A DNA stretch of 64,000 bases from Leishmania infantum JPCM5 (taxonomy: Eukaryota > Euglenozoa > Kinetoplastea > Trypanosomatida > Trypanosomatidae): assembly GCF_000002875.2 (NCBI RefSeq), contig NC_009413.2, forward strand, positions 615,323 to 679,322, in the 5' to 3' direction. A program made the translations under genes and the position numbers. Positions 22,292 through 33,750 of the stretch are shown one piece after another; the stretch's first letter is position 1, and the number at the start of each line of letters is the position of its first letter. Under the pieces are notes generated by a model. That model was given only the letters and a program-made list of their open reading frames with translations, was not told the DNA's origin and did not search any database.

Positions 22292-25200
22292 GACAAACAC
22301 GTGCGTGGCGAGTAGTGGAGTCGTTTGAACACAGCTGTGCCGTGTGGTATCGGGGTGTGAACATTTTGACAGCGCTGTTATGCGGCGCTGCCTCTGCACT
22401 TGTCTCTGGCGCGGTGTGGTACGTTTTTGATTGAGAACACAGAAGAAAACTCTACATTAACGCGTAAGTGTAACGGCATGCGGGGCGCCAGTGGTCGGGG
22501 TCACCTTCAACACGACACCATCGTTGTCGTCTTTGACCGTCCTACGGTGGTGATGTTGCTGCCCGTCTCTCTGTCTCTCACGCATATCCTGCGTCACAAT
22601 GTGTGCTTGCTTGCGTGCGTGTGTGTATACATGTCGAGCACACCTTCGGCTAACACGAAAAACAAAACAAACAATAGTAAGGCAGCGGAGAACAGGCGTA
22701 GACTTGCAAGCGTGAGGTCGGCGAGGCCATAAATTCATGCCGACGGCACACGCAAGATAGAGGTTGGAGTGCCTTTTCGACAGTCTCGCAGTGGGCCTCC
22801 GTCATTGCAGTGTGTGCTGTCCTTTTTTGTTGCTGTTTTACCTCTGGCAGCATGCATGAGACTTTGCAGCTGCTAGGGAGCGTCGCCGTTACAACGCAGT
22901 ACTGCCAGAACGTCTCTCTCTTGCTTTGTCGGCCTTATCCCAGTATTCAGTACCACGGCACCGGCCTATTAGTATCACGCAGAACCTAAACGACTCTCGA
23001 CAGGATGAGGGCCGCCTCTTGGGGGTGGGATAAAGGCGAGAGAGTGGGAAAGGGTCGAGAAGACACACAGTCGCACCGGATAGACGTCGCTGTGGCACCT
23101 TTACTTTTTGGCGGTGGGTGGTGGCTGAACGCACACTCGCGGTCGCACGCCCGTGCGCTTGCAGCTTAGCTGAGTAGGCACACTGTAAGCCACAGGCGTT
23201 TGTGTGTGCTGTCGCCTGTTTGCTTCTCTTCAGCCTCTTCCTTCTTTTTCCCCCCTTTTCTCTCTTCCTCGCTGCCGGCTGCCGCACTGGGAACTTTTCT
23301 TCATACCCGTCCTTCACGTGCCGGCTGATGCTCACCTTAGCATGCACCCACGAACATACTCATGCAGTAAGCGAAGAGGGAAGTCATCCGCATTCACGTG
23401 TTCGTCCGCGCGCCTGCCGTAGCTTGCCTCATCATCGAGCGTCTTTACACAGACATAAATAAGAAAGAGGGGCAGCCGGCATCACTCGCGCAGAATCACA
23501 GAACGAACATTCGCCACATAAGCGACGCATCCTGGAGAAGAAAGCAGAGCACCGGCTAGGGAGGGGGTTGCCTGCCTGGGCACTCGCATTTTTTTTTCCG
23601 TGGTTCCCGAGGCAAAAGCGGAGTCGGAGCAAGTGGAAAGGTGAGCACCAAAGTAGACGCTCACCTGCCCAACGTTCCGGCCAGCACTGCCAGAGAGAAG
23701 AGTCACTAACTTCACCTCCCCCCTTTCTCTCCCTCTCACTCCCCATTATTGTGGTTTGACACGAAGTCCTCGCTTGTGTGTGTGCTTGCGTTGTTGGCAA
23801 CAAAGAAGGAGCATTCAACGAAGACAGTACATCTTCCTCTTCCGCCTTCACGTATTACCCATCCTTTCTTCTCACTGCAGCTCGTTCTGACTCCTTCCCA
23901 CTCCTCTCTCTTTTCTGTCGCCACATACGCCGACGCACGCATCCCCCTGAGACCCATCATACACGCCCCTAAGCGTTTCAAACGGAGAGAGGGAGGCATA
24001 CACGTTTTTTGTTTTGTGCTTGCTCTCTTTTTCCCACCTTTTCCGGTTCCTCATTCTTTTTCCTCTTCCTTCTCCGAGCTTGCTTGCTATCACACACATC
24101 GATTTGTTTCTTATTAGTGTTCTTTCCTTGTGCATTGCTCTTGACATGTGAGGGGCGCACGTGCTTGTTTTTGGTGGCTCTTTGGTTTCTCTTCTCCCTT
24201 ACTCACTCCTACACGCCCCCCCCCCCCCCCGCGCACGGGTTCATTACGACGACGACTACACACGCGTGCCGGGTGTCTCACGCAGACAGGCAAGCAAAGG
24301 AGACGAATGGCTATCGTCCCTCCCTTTTTTTTACCAGCCCATCTGCGATTTTTTTTTTGCTTCTTGGTGGTGGGGGCTCTCCTTTCCTTTTTGAATGCTT
24401 CTTGTCATTGCAGTTTCTCCCCACCCCTTCGTGACTCTCTCATAAGCGTCTATACACATATATCCACATACACATATACATACATATCGTTTAGTTGTCT
24501 GACTATCTGAACTCCTGTCAGAGGGTCCTTTCCTTCTCCATACTTTCTCTTCTTTTAGTACTTTGCAGTACGCCGAGGAAAGAAAACTTAAAAGTGAGGG
24601 AGAGAGAGGGAGCTTACCTGCAAAAGAGAAAGGCGCGATACGTAAAGACATAAATATCTTGCTTGCGTGTCTTGTGTCTTGTGTGTGCGCGCGCGTGCGT
24701 GTTGAGGGTGAGCGTGAGAGAGAGAGACGCAACAAGAGAAACAAAAAAAAACACAACAGGAACGAAGGTTCCGAGCTCACTTGATAGTCCGTGTGCTTTC
24801 CATCTTCTTGCATACCCGCACCCGCCGTTCCCCTTCTTCTCTCCCTTCTTTGCTTTCGTTTTGTTTTGCTTTCTTCCTTTGTTGTTGTTTTCCCTCTTCT
24901 TTTGCTAACTCACTCTGTCTTGCTCTGAGTGTCTCCCTGTTCTCCGACACTGCCTTACACACGTCATCATCTACGCCTCCTCTTCGTTGCGTGTGCCTTG
25001 TCTTTGTGCCTCTTTTGATTGTGCTCCTGCGTTTCGTTAGTTTCATTTTTTGTTTTCGTGTTTTTTTTTGCTTTTTGCTTTTAGTTTTTAATGTTTTAAT
25101 TTTTTTTTCCGCCTCTCCTTTCTCACTTGCCTTCGTTAGTGTACATTTTTATCGTTTACACACTCACACATATACGTGTATACATGTGTATACACGTGTA

Positions 25201-25391
25201 CATGCGTATGTAAAGGCGTTCACGCTCATGCTTGGACTCATACGCATGCATATGCGTTTGTGAGGTTTGCGTTGTAAGACACAGCATGATTATTTATATT
25301 TTTGTTTTCTGCTTCGTCCCTCTCCTCCTCCAGCCTCCTCCCTCTTTTTTTTTCTCTCGTTGATTCGTGTGCGCCGCTCTGGGAACTGCGT
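22292..25391 (+). other. Intergenic region before the 1261-aa gene
   Basis: 3.1 kb without a convincing gene. It contains a 15-base C-run at 24216-24230, a TACA/CATA-rich patch around 24453-24490, an AG-rich patch at 24595-24750, T-tracts at 25050-25115 and a GTA/CAT-rich patch at 25160-25260. A good spliced-leader acceptor for the next gene is the AG at 25332-25333, directly after a long CT tract. Confidence 0.5.
24216..24230. repeat. Poly-C run
   Basis: Fifteen consecutive C residues on the + strand. Confidence 0.9.
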
Positions 25392-28300
25392 ATGAATTCG
25401 CAGGAGACGCAGTGCAACACTGGCTTGCAGAAGAGCAAGAGCATCTGCCCGCCCCTTCAGGTTTATAGTGGGCATCATCAGAAGAAGTCGCACCGGCACG
25501 GTGCACATCACCCATCATCTCGGGCCACAGGGAACAGGCCTCCTGTCATGATACCGGACGTGAAGTTTGAGGTTCGCGACCCCACGTCTTCTTCACCGTT
25601 GCCTCCAAAGAGCAAGCCTCTGGAGCAGCCGTCTTCGTCTATCCTCAGAAACATGAGCACACCGAGTCCCTCACACACACTCAATGCTTCTGTGAGAACT
25701 GGTGATGCCTCGATAACATCATCTACCCCTGTAAAGGACAGATCGATCAACAGCTTGCACAGCCGCGCACCAGCGTCACAGGAGCAGCGGCAGCACTCAC
25801 TGCCAACCTTCCGTGAGGCAGAGCTGCCGCTGCCACCGAGGAAGAACAGTGATACTCGCCCCTTGCGCCGCCCAAGCAGGGTGCCGCGCGACGTCGAGGA
25901 TGTCGTGAACGCACCTCTTCCGCCGTGCCGCGCCTCGCCGCAAGGGCCGACACAGGATTCACGGGGAGCTAGGGCAGGCTTGGATGACAACGGCGTGCAT
26001 GTGCACATGTCAGAAACTGCCTTGATGTCAATTTTGCCCGTGGAGGCCACGCTCACGGCGGACGCGACAGATAGCCGGGTGTCGGGGGAAAAGCGGAGCT
26101 TCCCTACAATCCGCGTGCCTCATCAAAAGCAGGGAGACCCCCGAGCGATACATCGTCGCGACGACATCGGCAGCAGCAGCAGCACCCCGCGCGCCACCGG
26201 CGAGCAGAGAGCGCTCGACCCCAGCATCACAGCGCTGGAGTCGGAGACGGTCACTGCGCATGCGATGCAAGCGAGCGCTGTCACTGGGAGCGGCACCGCA
26301 CTTCAGCCCCATCCCCCCTTGACCTCCGTCCCTCTCGCATCTCGCCATCCAACCGTGGTGGAGGTGCTGCGGCGGCCGCAGCCCGCGCCGTCTGCACACG
26401 CGGGCAGTCCGCAATCTCGTGCGTTAGAGGCCCTCGGCCGCTCTGCTTTGGCTGGGCCGATCTCCGATACCTCCCGGATGCCCGCAACCGACTCCGGCGC
26501 GTCCGAAGGCAACCATCTACTCGGGCTACTGAGTCCACACCCGCCGGCCTCGCTGAGACCACTCGACACCGAGGAGGTCAACGGGGGCTGCGACGGCGGC
26601 TTGCAGGTTCCGCCTCCGTGCTCGTCATCGCGGCCGCAGAGCTCTCTCAGCTGCCTGATTTCAACGGAAGACGGGACGGAGGGCAAGAGCCGCGTCGACA
26701 GCTGCGTGATGGTCTGCGACACGCAGCACTTACCCCAGTCGGACAGCGAGTGCCTCTCCACGCCATCGTCGACGTGCCGCCGCTCGGCGTACAGCGTCAA
26801 CGCCTCCCGAAACATGCTTGAAATGTTGCCCTTCACTGACTCTTTCGTTGCACGCGCTGAGATGCCGAGCGCGTGCGTTCGCGCAAGGCCGACGCGTCCT
26901 CTCGGTCGTCGCACGCGCTCGGGCATCGCCGGCTTGCTGACGAGTTTTGGCACTCCAGCCGGCACGACGAGCTCCAGCGCCAGCGTCCTCGAGCACGGCG
27001 TCGCGGCGATGCGGCGCGGCAACAGCGCCCGAACGCGGCCGTCGACGCTCGAGCCTCCTCCCACCCGCAGCAGCGGGAGCGCCAGCAGGGCCACTATGCG
27101 CGTTGCCGAAACCAGTCACGTATTGGGCACAGCACCCCGGCCACCACCTTCCCTCTCCTCGGCCACCGAGGAAAAAGAAGACCAAGCCCGTGAGCAGCCG
27201 CCGAGTCGTGACTCTCAGAAGACCTGCAATGCGCCTGCCCTGACCACGCCTCACTCTCCGCATCACCCGGCTGCGCACACCTTGACTTTGAAAGCGCCAA
27301 TCAGTGACTGCGGCGTGGCCCAGTCGGGCATCGCGGCATGTGCGCGGAGGAAGTCCATGGAAGACCAGCAGCGGAAGCAGCTGCGCGGTAGTTGTGCCTT
27401 GCAGCATCGCGCGCGTCCTGAAATGTGCGGCGCGCCCAACATCGTGGACTCGGTAACAGCCACCCCTGACGCTGATGCCGCCAGCTGCATTGCTACCACC
27501 CCGTCATTCACTTGCACGACGTCACCGCAGGGCAACGCGACTCCGGCAAAGCCAAACAGCTGCGTGTCCCTTGGCGCCTCAGTAATCTCGCTGGACGACA
27601 GCGTCATGGGCGCTTCGCCAGGAGTTGTCGCTGCGGCGGCCGTGACGACCACGTCTGAGTCCTCCCCGGCAACACCGGCGGCCGAGGGAGAACTGGAGGC
27701 TGATGCGCACCACCGAAGCTCGCTCCGCTCGCTGGAGAGGCAGCAGGTGAACCCTTTCCTCCGCTCCGCTTCGATTCTCTCGATGCGCTCCTCGTCCCTG
27801 GGACGCAGTAGCCCAAGCACCGCCGCCGCCGGCGGTCGTAGTGGACGCGGTGGGCGGGGGCACCACGGCTCCCTGCCGCTATCGTTTGTGAAGGTGCCGC
27901 CGCTTGTGTGCGGTGCGCAGGGGTTGTCCTTCTGTTCACTCACCGCCTCCGGCGTTCAAGCCTGGGTAGAGGAGGGTGCCGTAGATGCGCCGCTTGACGT
28001 CTGCGTGACGACGTTGTCGTCGTTGCTCCGCAAGACCGATTCGCAGCTGCGCACGGCAGACAGCAGTGTTTGCGGTGGCAGCAACTTGCTGCGGCTGATC
28101 CCGCGCAGCGAATGCGCCGCCGGCGTGGGTAGCATCCTTCGACCACGCAGCAGCTTCTGTTGTTCTCATCTCGGCTTGTCAAGCAGGGCCAAGCGCTCCG
28201 GCAGCAGTTCCCTGCAGCGAACGCCACCACCGCCTGGCCCCCCGGTCAACGTCACAAACTTCACCAACAACGTCTCGTTTCACCACACCATCTTTCTCAA

Positions 28301-29177
28301 CTCTTCCACGCGGTCAGTAGTGGGGGCGAGCGAGGGCGATGCAGCGTCGGTGGCGACGACGACAACAACGATGACGACCACCGCAGCGCACTCCATTACC
28401 CGCTCGAAAGCACGCGTGCTCCTGTCGCCGGTTGGGCAGAGCAGCGCCTACCAGGATGAAGAGGAGTCCGAAGTGCAGCGCGACGTGATGATCGGCTTCG
28501 CTTCCGCTCAGGACGCGACCATCGCAACACGAACAGTGAGCGAGGAGATGCAGCCGAGCCGCCTCCGTGCCATGGGCGCGATGCTTGAACATCCGGATGC
28601 GCCGCCGTTTGCCAAGGCTGCCATTCAGCGTCTTCACATGCGGTGCCCCCAACTACCACAAACCCAGTCGCTCGACACGCACTCTTCGCCCGACCTCTTG
28701 CGCAGCGGACGAGACGACACCGCCGCGGAAGCGCCAGTGATTGTCACTACGACCACCTCTATCCACTCATGCCGCTGCATGAGTCATTCTTGCATGGCTA
28801 AGCTGCAGAACTCCAGCGCTGCCGCAGTCGGCACAGATGATCCGCGGTCCCAGGAGCTCTCGGCAACGCCTTTGGATGAGGAGGTGCGAACCGGGCAGTC
28901 CAGCGCGTTTCTCATCCCACGCATTTGCCACGATCGCTGCCACCTCTGCGACGTTCACAAGTACGCCAAGCAGCAACAGCGAACAACGACCGTGTTGTTG
29001 GAGTCCGTGAAGGCGATCAAACCGCAACGACAGAACGCGCTTGTGCCACGCAGCATAGTGGATGCGAACAGATCGGTGGCTGGTTGCCTAACAGCGACAG
29101 AGGTGCACCTCCCCAAGGTACTGCCGGTCAAGCGGCCCGACCAACGCTTCTCCATCAAGCGCCTGCTCGGCCTGTGA
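25392..29177 (+). CDS. Large low-complexity protein of unknown function with Cys/His clusters near the C-terminus
   Basis: The protein has 1261 residues from the ATG at 25392. An in-frame ATG at 25302 would add 30 hydrophobic residues, but it lies before the likely spliced-leader acceptor at 25332-25333, so I reject it. Most of the protein is disordered-looking Ser/Thr/Pro/Ala/Arg sequence with no known domain. Two Cys/His clusters stand out: HSCRCMSHSCMAK (about residues 1124-1136) and ICHDRCHLCDVHKYAK (about 1177-1192). Both sit in a more conserved-looking C-terminal part that ends in basic KRPDQRFSIKRLLGL. They could form a small zinc-binding site; this is inference. An ordered patch (NVTNFTNNVSFHHTIFLNSS, about residues 954-973) has a beta-strand look. 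It is the last gene of the + strand cluster before the strand switch. Confidence 0.75.
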   Translation: MNSQETQCNTGLQKSKSICPPLQVYSGHHQKKSHRHGAHHPSSRATGNRPPVMIPDVKFEVRDPTSSSPLPPKSKPLEQPSSSILRNMSTPSPSHTLNASVRTGDASITSSTPVKDRSINSLHSRAPASQEQRQHSLPTFREAELPLPPRKNSDTRPLRRPSRVPRDVEDVVNAPLPPCRASPQGPTQDSRGARAGLDDNGVHVHMSETALMSILPVEATLTADATDSRVSGEKRSFPTIRVPHQKQGDPRAIHRRDDIGSSSSTPRATGEQRALDPSITALESETVTAHAMQASAVTGSGTALQPHPPLTSVPLASRHPTVVEVLRRPQPAPSAHAGSPQSRALEALGRSALAGPISDTSRMPATDSGASEGNHLLGLLSPHPPASLRPLDTEEVNGGCDGGLQVPPPCSSSRPQSSLSCLISTEDGTEGKSRVDSCVMVCDTQHLPQSDSECLSTPSSTCRRSAYSVNASRNMLEMLPFTDSFVARAEMPSACVRARPTRPLGRRTRSGIAGLLTSFGTPAGTTSSSASVLEHGVAAMRRGNSARTRPSTLEPPPTRSSGSASRATMRVAETSHVLGTAPRPPPSLSSATEEKEDQAREQPPSRDSQKTCNAPALTTPHSPHHPAAHTLTLKAPISDCGVAQSGIAACARRKSMEDQQRKQLRGSCALQHRARPEMCGAPNIVDSVTATPDADAASCIATTPSFTCTTSPQGNATPAKPNSCVSLGASVISLDDSVMGASPGVVAAAAVTTTSESSPATPAAEGELEADAHHRSSLRSLERQQVNPFLRSASILSMRSSSLGRSSPSTAAAGGRSGRGGRGHHGSLPLSFVKVPPLVCGAQGLSFCSLTASGVQAWVEEGAVDAPLDVCVTTLSSLLRKTDSQLRTADSSVCGGSNLLRLIPRSECAAGVGSILRPRSSFCCSHLGLSSRAKRSGSSSLQRTPPPPGPPVNVTNFTNNVSFHHTIFLNSSTRSVVGASEGDAASVATTTTTMTTTAAHSITRSKARVLLSPVGQSSAYQDEEESEVQRDVMIGFASAQDATIATRTVSEEMQPSRLRAMGAMLEHPDAPPFAKAAIQRLHMRCPQLPQTQSLDTHSSPDLLRSGRDDTAAEAPVIVTTTTSIHSCRCMSHSCMAKLQNSSAAAVGTDDPRSQELSATPLDEEVRTGQSSAFLIPRICHDRCHLCDVHKYAKQQQRTTTVLLESVKAIKPQRQNALVPRSIVDANRSVAGCLTATEVHLPKVLPVKRPDQRFSIKRLLGL

Positions 29178-31367
29178 TAAGTGGCAAAGAAGGCGAACAA
29201 ATCAATCGCCCCCGCTTCCCCACTGGGCGCATACGCGATGTCTACTTTTCGTTTCCATCTTGTGTTTGTACAGCCCTTTAGAGACATATATGTGCATATA
29301 TATATATATATATATATCACCTCAGCTGGCACGCGCATCTCTGCGTGTGCCTGTGTGCGCCTGTGCGGCTTGACTTCTTTTGAATTGTCCCGTTTCTATA
29401 GTGTTGGCTCATTCTTTTTTTTTTCTCCTGTGCGTGCGTGTGTGTGTGTGTGTTCTCTGATTGGTATGCGTTGCCTTTGGTTGTATGAGCGGGGACATAC
29501 ACAGTGGAGGCTGTCTTTATCTCCTCTCTATATTTTCTACCCTTCCACCTCTCCACGGTGCCGTACCCTCCCTTTGTTCTTGCCGAAGAGAATCTGAGGG
29601 AGGGGGGCTCTCTTAGCGTTGGGAAGATAAACATGGACAAGGTTGCCAACGCGAGGCTAAAAAGACAGAGGATGTGACAACAGGGGACGGGCAGGCTTAT
29701 AGCTGTGATCACGACCGCCCGCTCGTGGAGACCTTGGAAAAAGAGGTGGGGGCAAGCATGTTGGCCGCTCCTCGGATACAGGGCAAGAGGCAGCCACAGA
29801 TGAAAAAAAAAACAGCAGGCGAGTAGAGGGAGGCAATGTGGGAGAACGGCTGGTATGCACCATATTTGCATCCAGTCAGTTTCTTCCGTTCTCCGCACCA
29901 CTTCGCCTTTCAACTACCCACCCCCCACTGCTGCTCCGCCGCCCTTCCATGACTCTTTCGCACCTCAGCTGTAGCCCTCCCACCGCGTCATGCGATGTGT
30001 GGTTTCTTTTTGTTGTTGTTTCCCCCTTTTCTGGCCGCTGTTGTGCGTGGGCAGGCGTCTGACGTGCGTGCTCTCTCTTTTCGTGTCATAGGTTGGTTTC
30101 CGAAAAAAGAAAAATCAACTCGTGTCAACCCTCTTGTGTCTCTCCTCCTCTGTGTTGGCTGTCCGATGCATGACATGCTTGATTCCTCAGTTTCCTTTTC
30201 TCCCTGTGGTTTGCCTTCTTTCTTCTCCCTCTACTCCCTCGAGTTTGCCATCACCATCACAAGCATCTTCTCCCTCCCTCTCTCTCCCTCTATTTTGATG
30301 TTGACTTCCGTTCTCTCCCTTTCTGTTGTTGTAAGCCGCTGTGCTTTTTCGTTTGCGTGTGTGCCACGTGCTCTTCGGTTATGGTTGTGATTGCCAGTTT
30401 CTTTCGTCGTTTCGCTGTATATTTTGGGAGCGTGCAACAAGGATGTGTGTACAGCTACTGCTAGTGGCAGAAGCGGATCACCATCACCTCAGAAGAACCC
30501 TCCCCCTTTTGCCTCGTGCTACTGTCCCTCCTTCCAAAAAAGCACCGACAACACGAGCGAGTGCCACGAGCGTCCTCCCTATCCCGTCATCGACACATTT
30601 CCGTTCGTGAGCGTCATCCGCGCGCGTCCTCATTTCTTTCAATATTTCTTACCTAAGTTTCCTCCGCATCCATCTCTTCGTCTCTCTTCCTTCCCTCATA
30701 TTTCCCTTCTCGTATACACCGACTCCACCTGATGGCGTGCGCAGCACTGAAGCACACCCCTTACAAGGCTGTCCCGAAGTCTCCTCACCTCTGGGCGGGT
30801 CGCTGTGTATGTGCCTGTCTCTGTGTGTATGCTTGGTGGGACTGTATCTGAGGGTCTCGTAACGAATGCGTGCATGTGAAGGTCCTGATCTCTGCTGTCC
30901 GCGATAAACTGTTTCTTGCCATTGGCTGCAGTTCTCTAGCGCCTCGCGTGTTCAACTTTCCTCCACCTTGCCGTTTCCCTCTCCCCGACCTTGCTTCTTG
31001 TTCGCTGGCTCTTCACGTGCCTGCGCGCACCTGCCCTTCTTTTTGCCTGTGCTTGGTTTTCCGTGTCCGCGTCTGACGGCGGAGCGCCGTTGGTATGTGT
31101 TATCCCTTGTCTTCCTGTCCGCCCCTTCATCACCCCCTCCTCCCCTCCTCTTTCTCTACGGTCGTTCGTTTTTCGTTTCTTTCGTTCACCTCTTGCAATG
31201 CTTCTGATGACATCGCGATGCTTGCTGCATCCCTCCTGCGGTTTCGGATTCCTAGACACGACGATCGGACAGGGGGTCGGAAAGCACGGGCACTTGCGCG
31301 AGGCCCTTCCCTCCCCCTCCCCAACCCGCCCCGGATAAGTCTTTTATCTCGTGCCGTAACTCCTTTA
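29178..31367. other. Left part of the convergent strand-switch region
   Basis: No gene seen. A TA microsatellite occupies about 29296-29318 just after the last + strand gene. The + strand stays pyrimidine-rich (for example 30180-30310 and 31090-31190), as in the transcribed + cluster. No tRNA gene, which is common in such regions, was found by eye. Confidence 0.5.
29296..29318. repeat. (TA)n microsatellite
   Basis: TA dinucleotide run about 120 bases after the stop of the last + strand gene. Confidence 0.9.
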
Positions 31368-33580
31368 GCGACGATGCTGCAGCAGAAGCCAGCGCGATAT
31401 ATCCGGCCGCGCCCCTGCTGCGTGGAAAGAGGGGCTCACTGCGCCGCTCCTGAAGCCGCACAGGCCAGATGGTGGCTCCACGTCCTACCGTCCCTGCAGC
31501 GCTGACCAGCGATCCATGCAAGCTACTCGAACGAATGATCGCGTGACGACGGCCCAGAGCATCTGGGCGACAGGCTCCAGCCACGGCATACTGGCTTCGC
31601 GTGCTCACCGCTCCACCACGGACCCCGTGGGCCTGCCCCACCACAGCGTAGTGCAGCGGCAGCCAGGTGCCAAAACCCGAGCAGGGCTTGTGAGCTCTAC
31701 GCTGGCGCGCGTGGCTCGGCAGTCCGCGGCGTGCCACCATCACGGTGCTTAGGAGATCCAACGTAGACCCGTGCCGTACTCGCTGGATCATGGATTTCTC
31801 GGGCGGGGAGGTCATACGAGCCACATGGCGGCCCGCCCTCCAGAGGGCGGTGCACACTCGCCGTTGCGCGGCACCGCAACCAGCTGCGGCTCTCCGTTGC
31901 ACGCGTGCACCTGGAAGAGAATCGCCGCCGCCCACCCCCACCCGCTCGGCAGGGACCTCCAGCCAATGCCAGCGCATTGACCAACACGTCGCAGGGGTTA
32001 TCAAAGTAGCCACGGCTCGACTCGCCAGGCTGAGGGGGAGGGTGCTCGGAGGAGCGGGGCCCGTGAAAGTATCCTCTGCGCTCCTCCTACACAGCACTGA
32101 CCGAGTCAGAGCTACCCTACGGCGCCATCGCGTGGCGGGACGGTGCCGGCAGAAACTGCCGGAGGGACCTTGAGCACGCCTACGTCAATGCAGCCGCAGC
32201 CATGGTTCGGTACCCGGACATTACACAGACAGCGGAGACCTGCTCGAAGAGGCGGGGACCCACTGCCCCTCGGCTCCACGGTGCTTCTGCGCCGCACCCG
32301 CCTGCCTGTGTTCCGCACTCGCGCGAGGAGGCTGCCCTGTGCATTCGGCGTGGGAGGCGTACGCGCCGGGCCACGGCGTTGCCGCGACGCTCTGGCAGCC
32401 CTCGCCGGGGCATGCAGGCGGCGACTCGCCCGCTTTGCGAAGCTCCGTTGCTCGCTGGGAAGAGATGGCGCGGCGCACATAGACATCCAGCCAGGAGCGC
32501 CCGCGATGCGCCACGGTATAGCACTCATAGATGCAGCGACAAGACGCTGCGGCCGCGCCTCGTCTGCAGCGATGGCGCTGAGTGCGAAGCAACGGAGCTG
32601 GGGCGCGACCCTGGTGCGAGGACACCCGGATCGGCCAAGGCACAGGCAGACAAGTGTGGCTCTTGCCACGGACTCGGTCATCGGTCTCAGGCGTCAGGCC
32701 GACATCCCGCGAAGCCGCGCTGCACGAGGCGACGGGAGACCATGCTCGCTCAGTCCCGCACCGGCGCCTGCCCGCGCCGCGGATCCCTGCAACGGCGGGT
32801 GACTGGCAGTGGCGGCATGGGGTGCGGATGGTGTGCTGCCTACTGCTGCGCTGGCGCATGCTTCTCCGCGGGCCCCCTTCCTCTCCACACACCCACGCCT
32901 GCGAAAGGCCTGTGGGCTCAGCAGAGGGCGGGATGCCCCCTGCTGCCTTGCCACACACGCATAGCGGCGCCCCACCTGTGGGACGGCACGTGTGGTCAAG
33001 CGGGCCAGCCACGCCCTCTCCCCCACCCCCAGGCAGCAGCGTCGTCCTGAAACAGGCACCGAGGGCGCAGGAATGCGAGCACTGTGCGCAGGTGCTGCCA
33101 AGCACAGCCGGCATGCCGTATCACACCCAGACAAGGCATGCGCACGTGAGCAGAGCAGGAGCGATGGGCGAACAAGGCGCGAGGAGACCCAATATACGAA
33201 TCAGCCGCCCCCCCCCTACTCGGCGCATGTGTGCGGAGCGTGCGGTGACCTCTACGTCCGGCCGGGCCTGCGCTGATGAGGCGCAGATGCCGGAAGCATG
33301 ACGGGAGCACCCTCGAATGGCACCAGCGAGTCCTCCAGACGCGCATGAGGCGAGTCCCCACGCCACATTACGGCATGCCGCGGCTTGTGGCGACCGAGGG
33401 AGAGGCATGGCATGCAGGCAGGGCGTGCAAGGTCTCGGAGGGCCCTGGCCTGCGTGTGGCCGACTTCCTTGCTGCGCTCGCCCGGCATGCCCCCTTGATC
33501 GCCACCCCCTTCTACCCGCACGGCAGACGCCACGGCCTCCGCCCACGAGCGGGACCCTGAAGGCGGCCCTGCTTGGATCA
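31368..33580 (+). repeat. Left arm of the 2.2-kb inverted repeat
   Basis: These 2213 bases are repeated in inverse orientation at 39798-42011 (2214 bases). Comparing translations of both arms in several frames, I found only one substitution (T at 32525 versus C) and one homopolymer difference (9 C at about 33188-33196 versus 10 in the other arm). Borders are sharp: GCGACGATGC at the outer end, GGATCA at the inner end. Confidence 0.92.
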
Positions 33581-33750
33581 GGGCATGCGGTCCACCCATG
33601 CGCGTGTGCCGCCGGGTGGCGCGGCATGCGTGCGGGGGAGGGCAAGAGAAGCCGATGGGACGCATGGCCCGATTTCGACGGCAGAACTGCTCGTCCTGGT
33701 CGACGCGGATGTGGCGGCAGTGCGACAGGGTGGCGTGTGAGCTGTGGTTG
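31368..33750 (+). mobile_element. Degenerate ingi/L1Tc-clade retroposon (DIRE-like), left copy
   Basis: A dead non-LTR retroposon, sense on the + strand. At about 31414-31500 one frame reads AAWKEGLTAPLLKP followed by SYRP, the conserved start of the reverse-transcriptase domain in this clade (W-x-x-G-x-x-x-PLLKP ... SYRP). Downstream the coding frame is broken repeatedly by stops and shifts. Near the 3' end a C2H2-like finger remains (CEHCAQVLPSTAGMPYHTQT followed by RH, Cys-x2-Cys-x12-His-x4-His, about 33073-33140). A second, frameshifted finger follows (CGACGDLYVRPGLR, then CRKH, about 33230-33300). C-terminal fingers are typical of L1Tc/ingi proteins. The terminal 490 bases equal the repeat at 1977-2481. 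The 5' part is missing: homology to the right copy starts at 31368, already inside the RT region. No active protein can be made. Confidence 0.8.

Noticed and set aside
31252..33134. Long antisense frames across the DIRE-like arms (for example 31252-32097 on -)
   Set aside because: They are open because of high GC content; the retroposon motifs are on the opposite strand and these frames have no family similarity.
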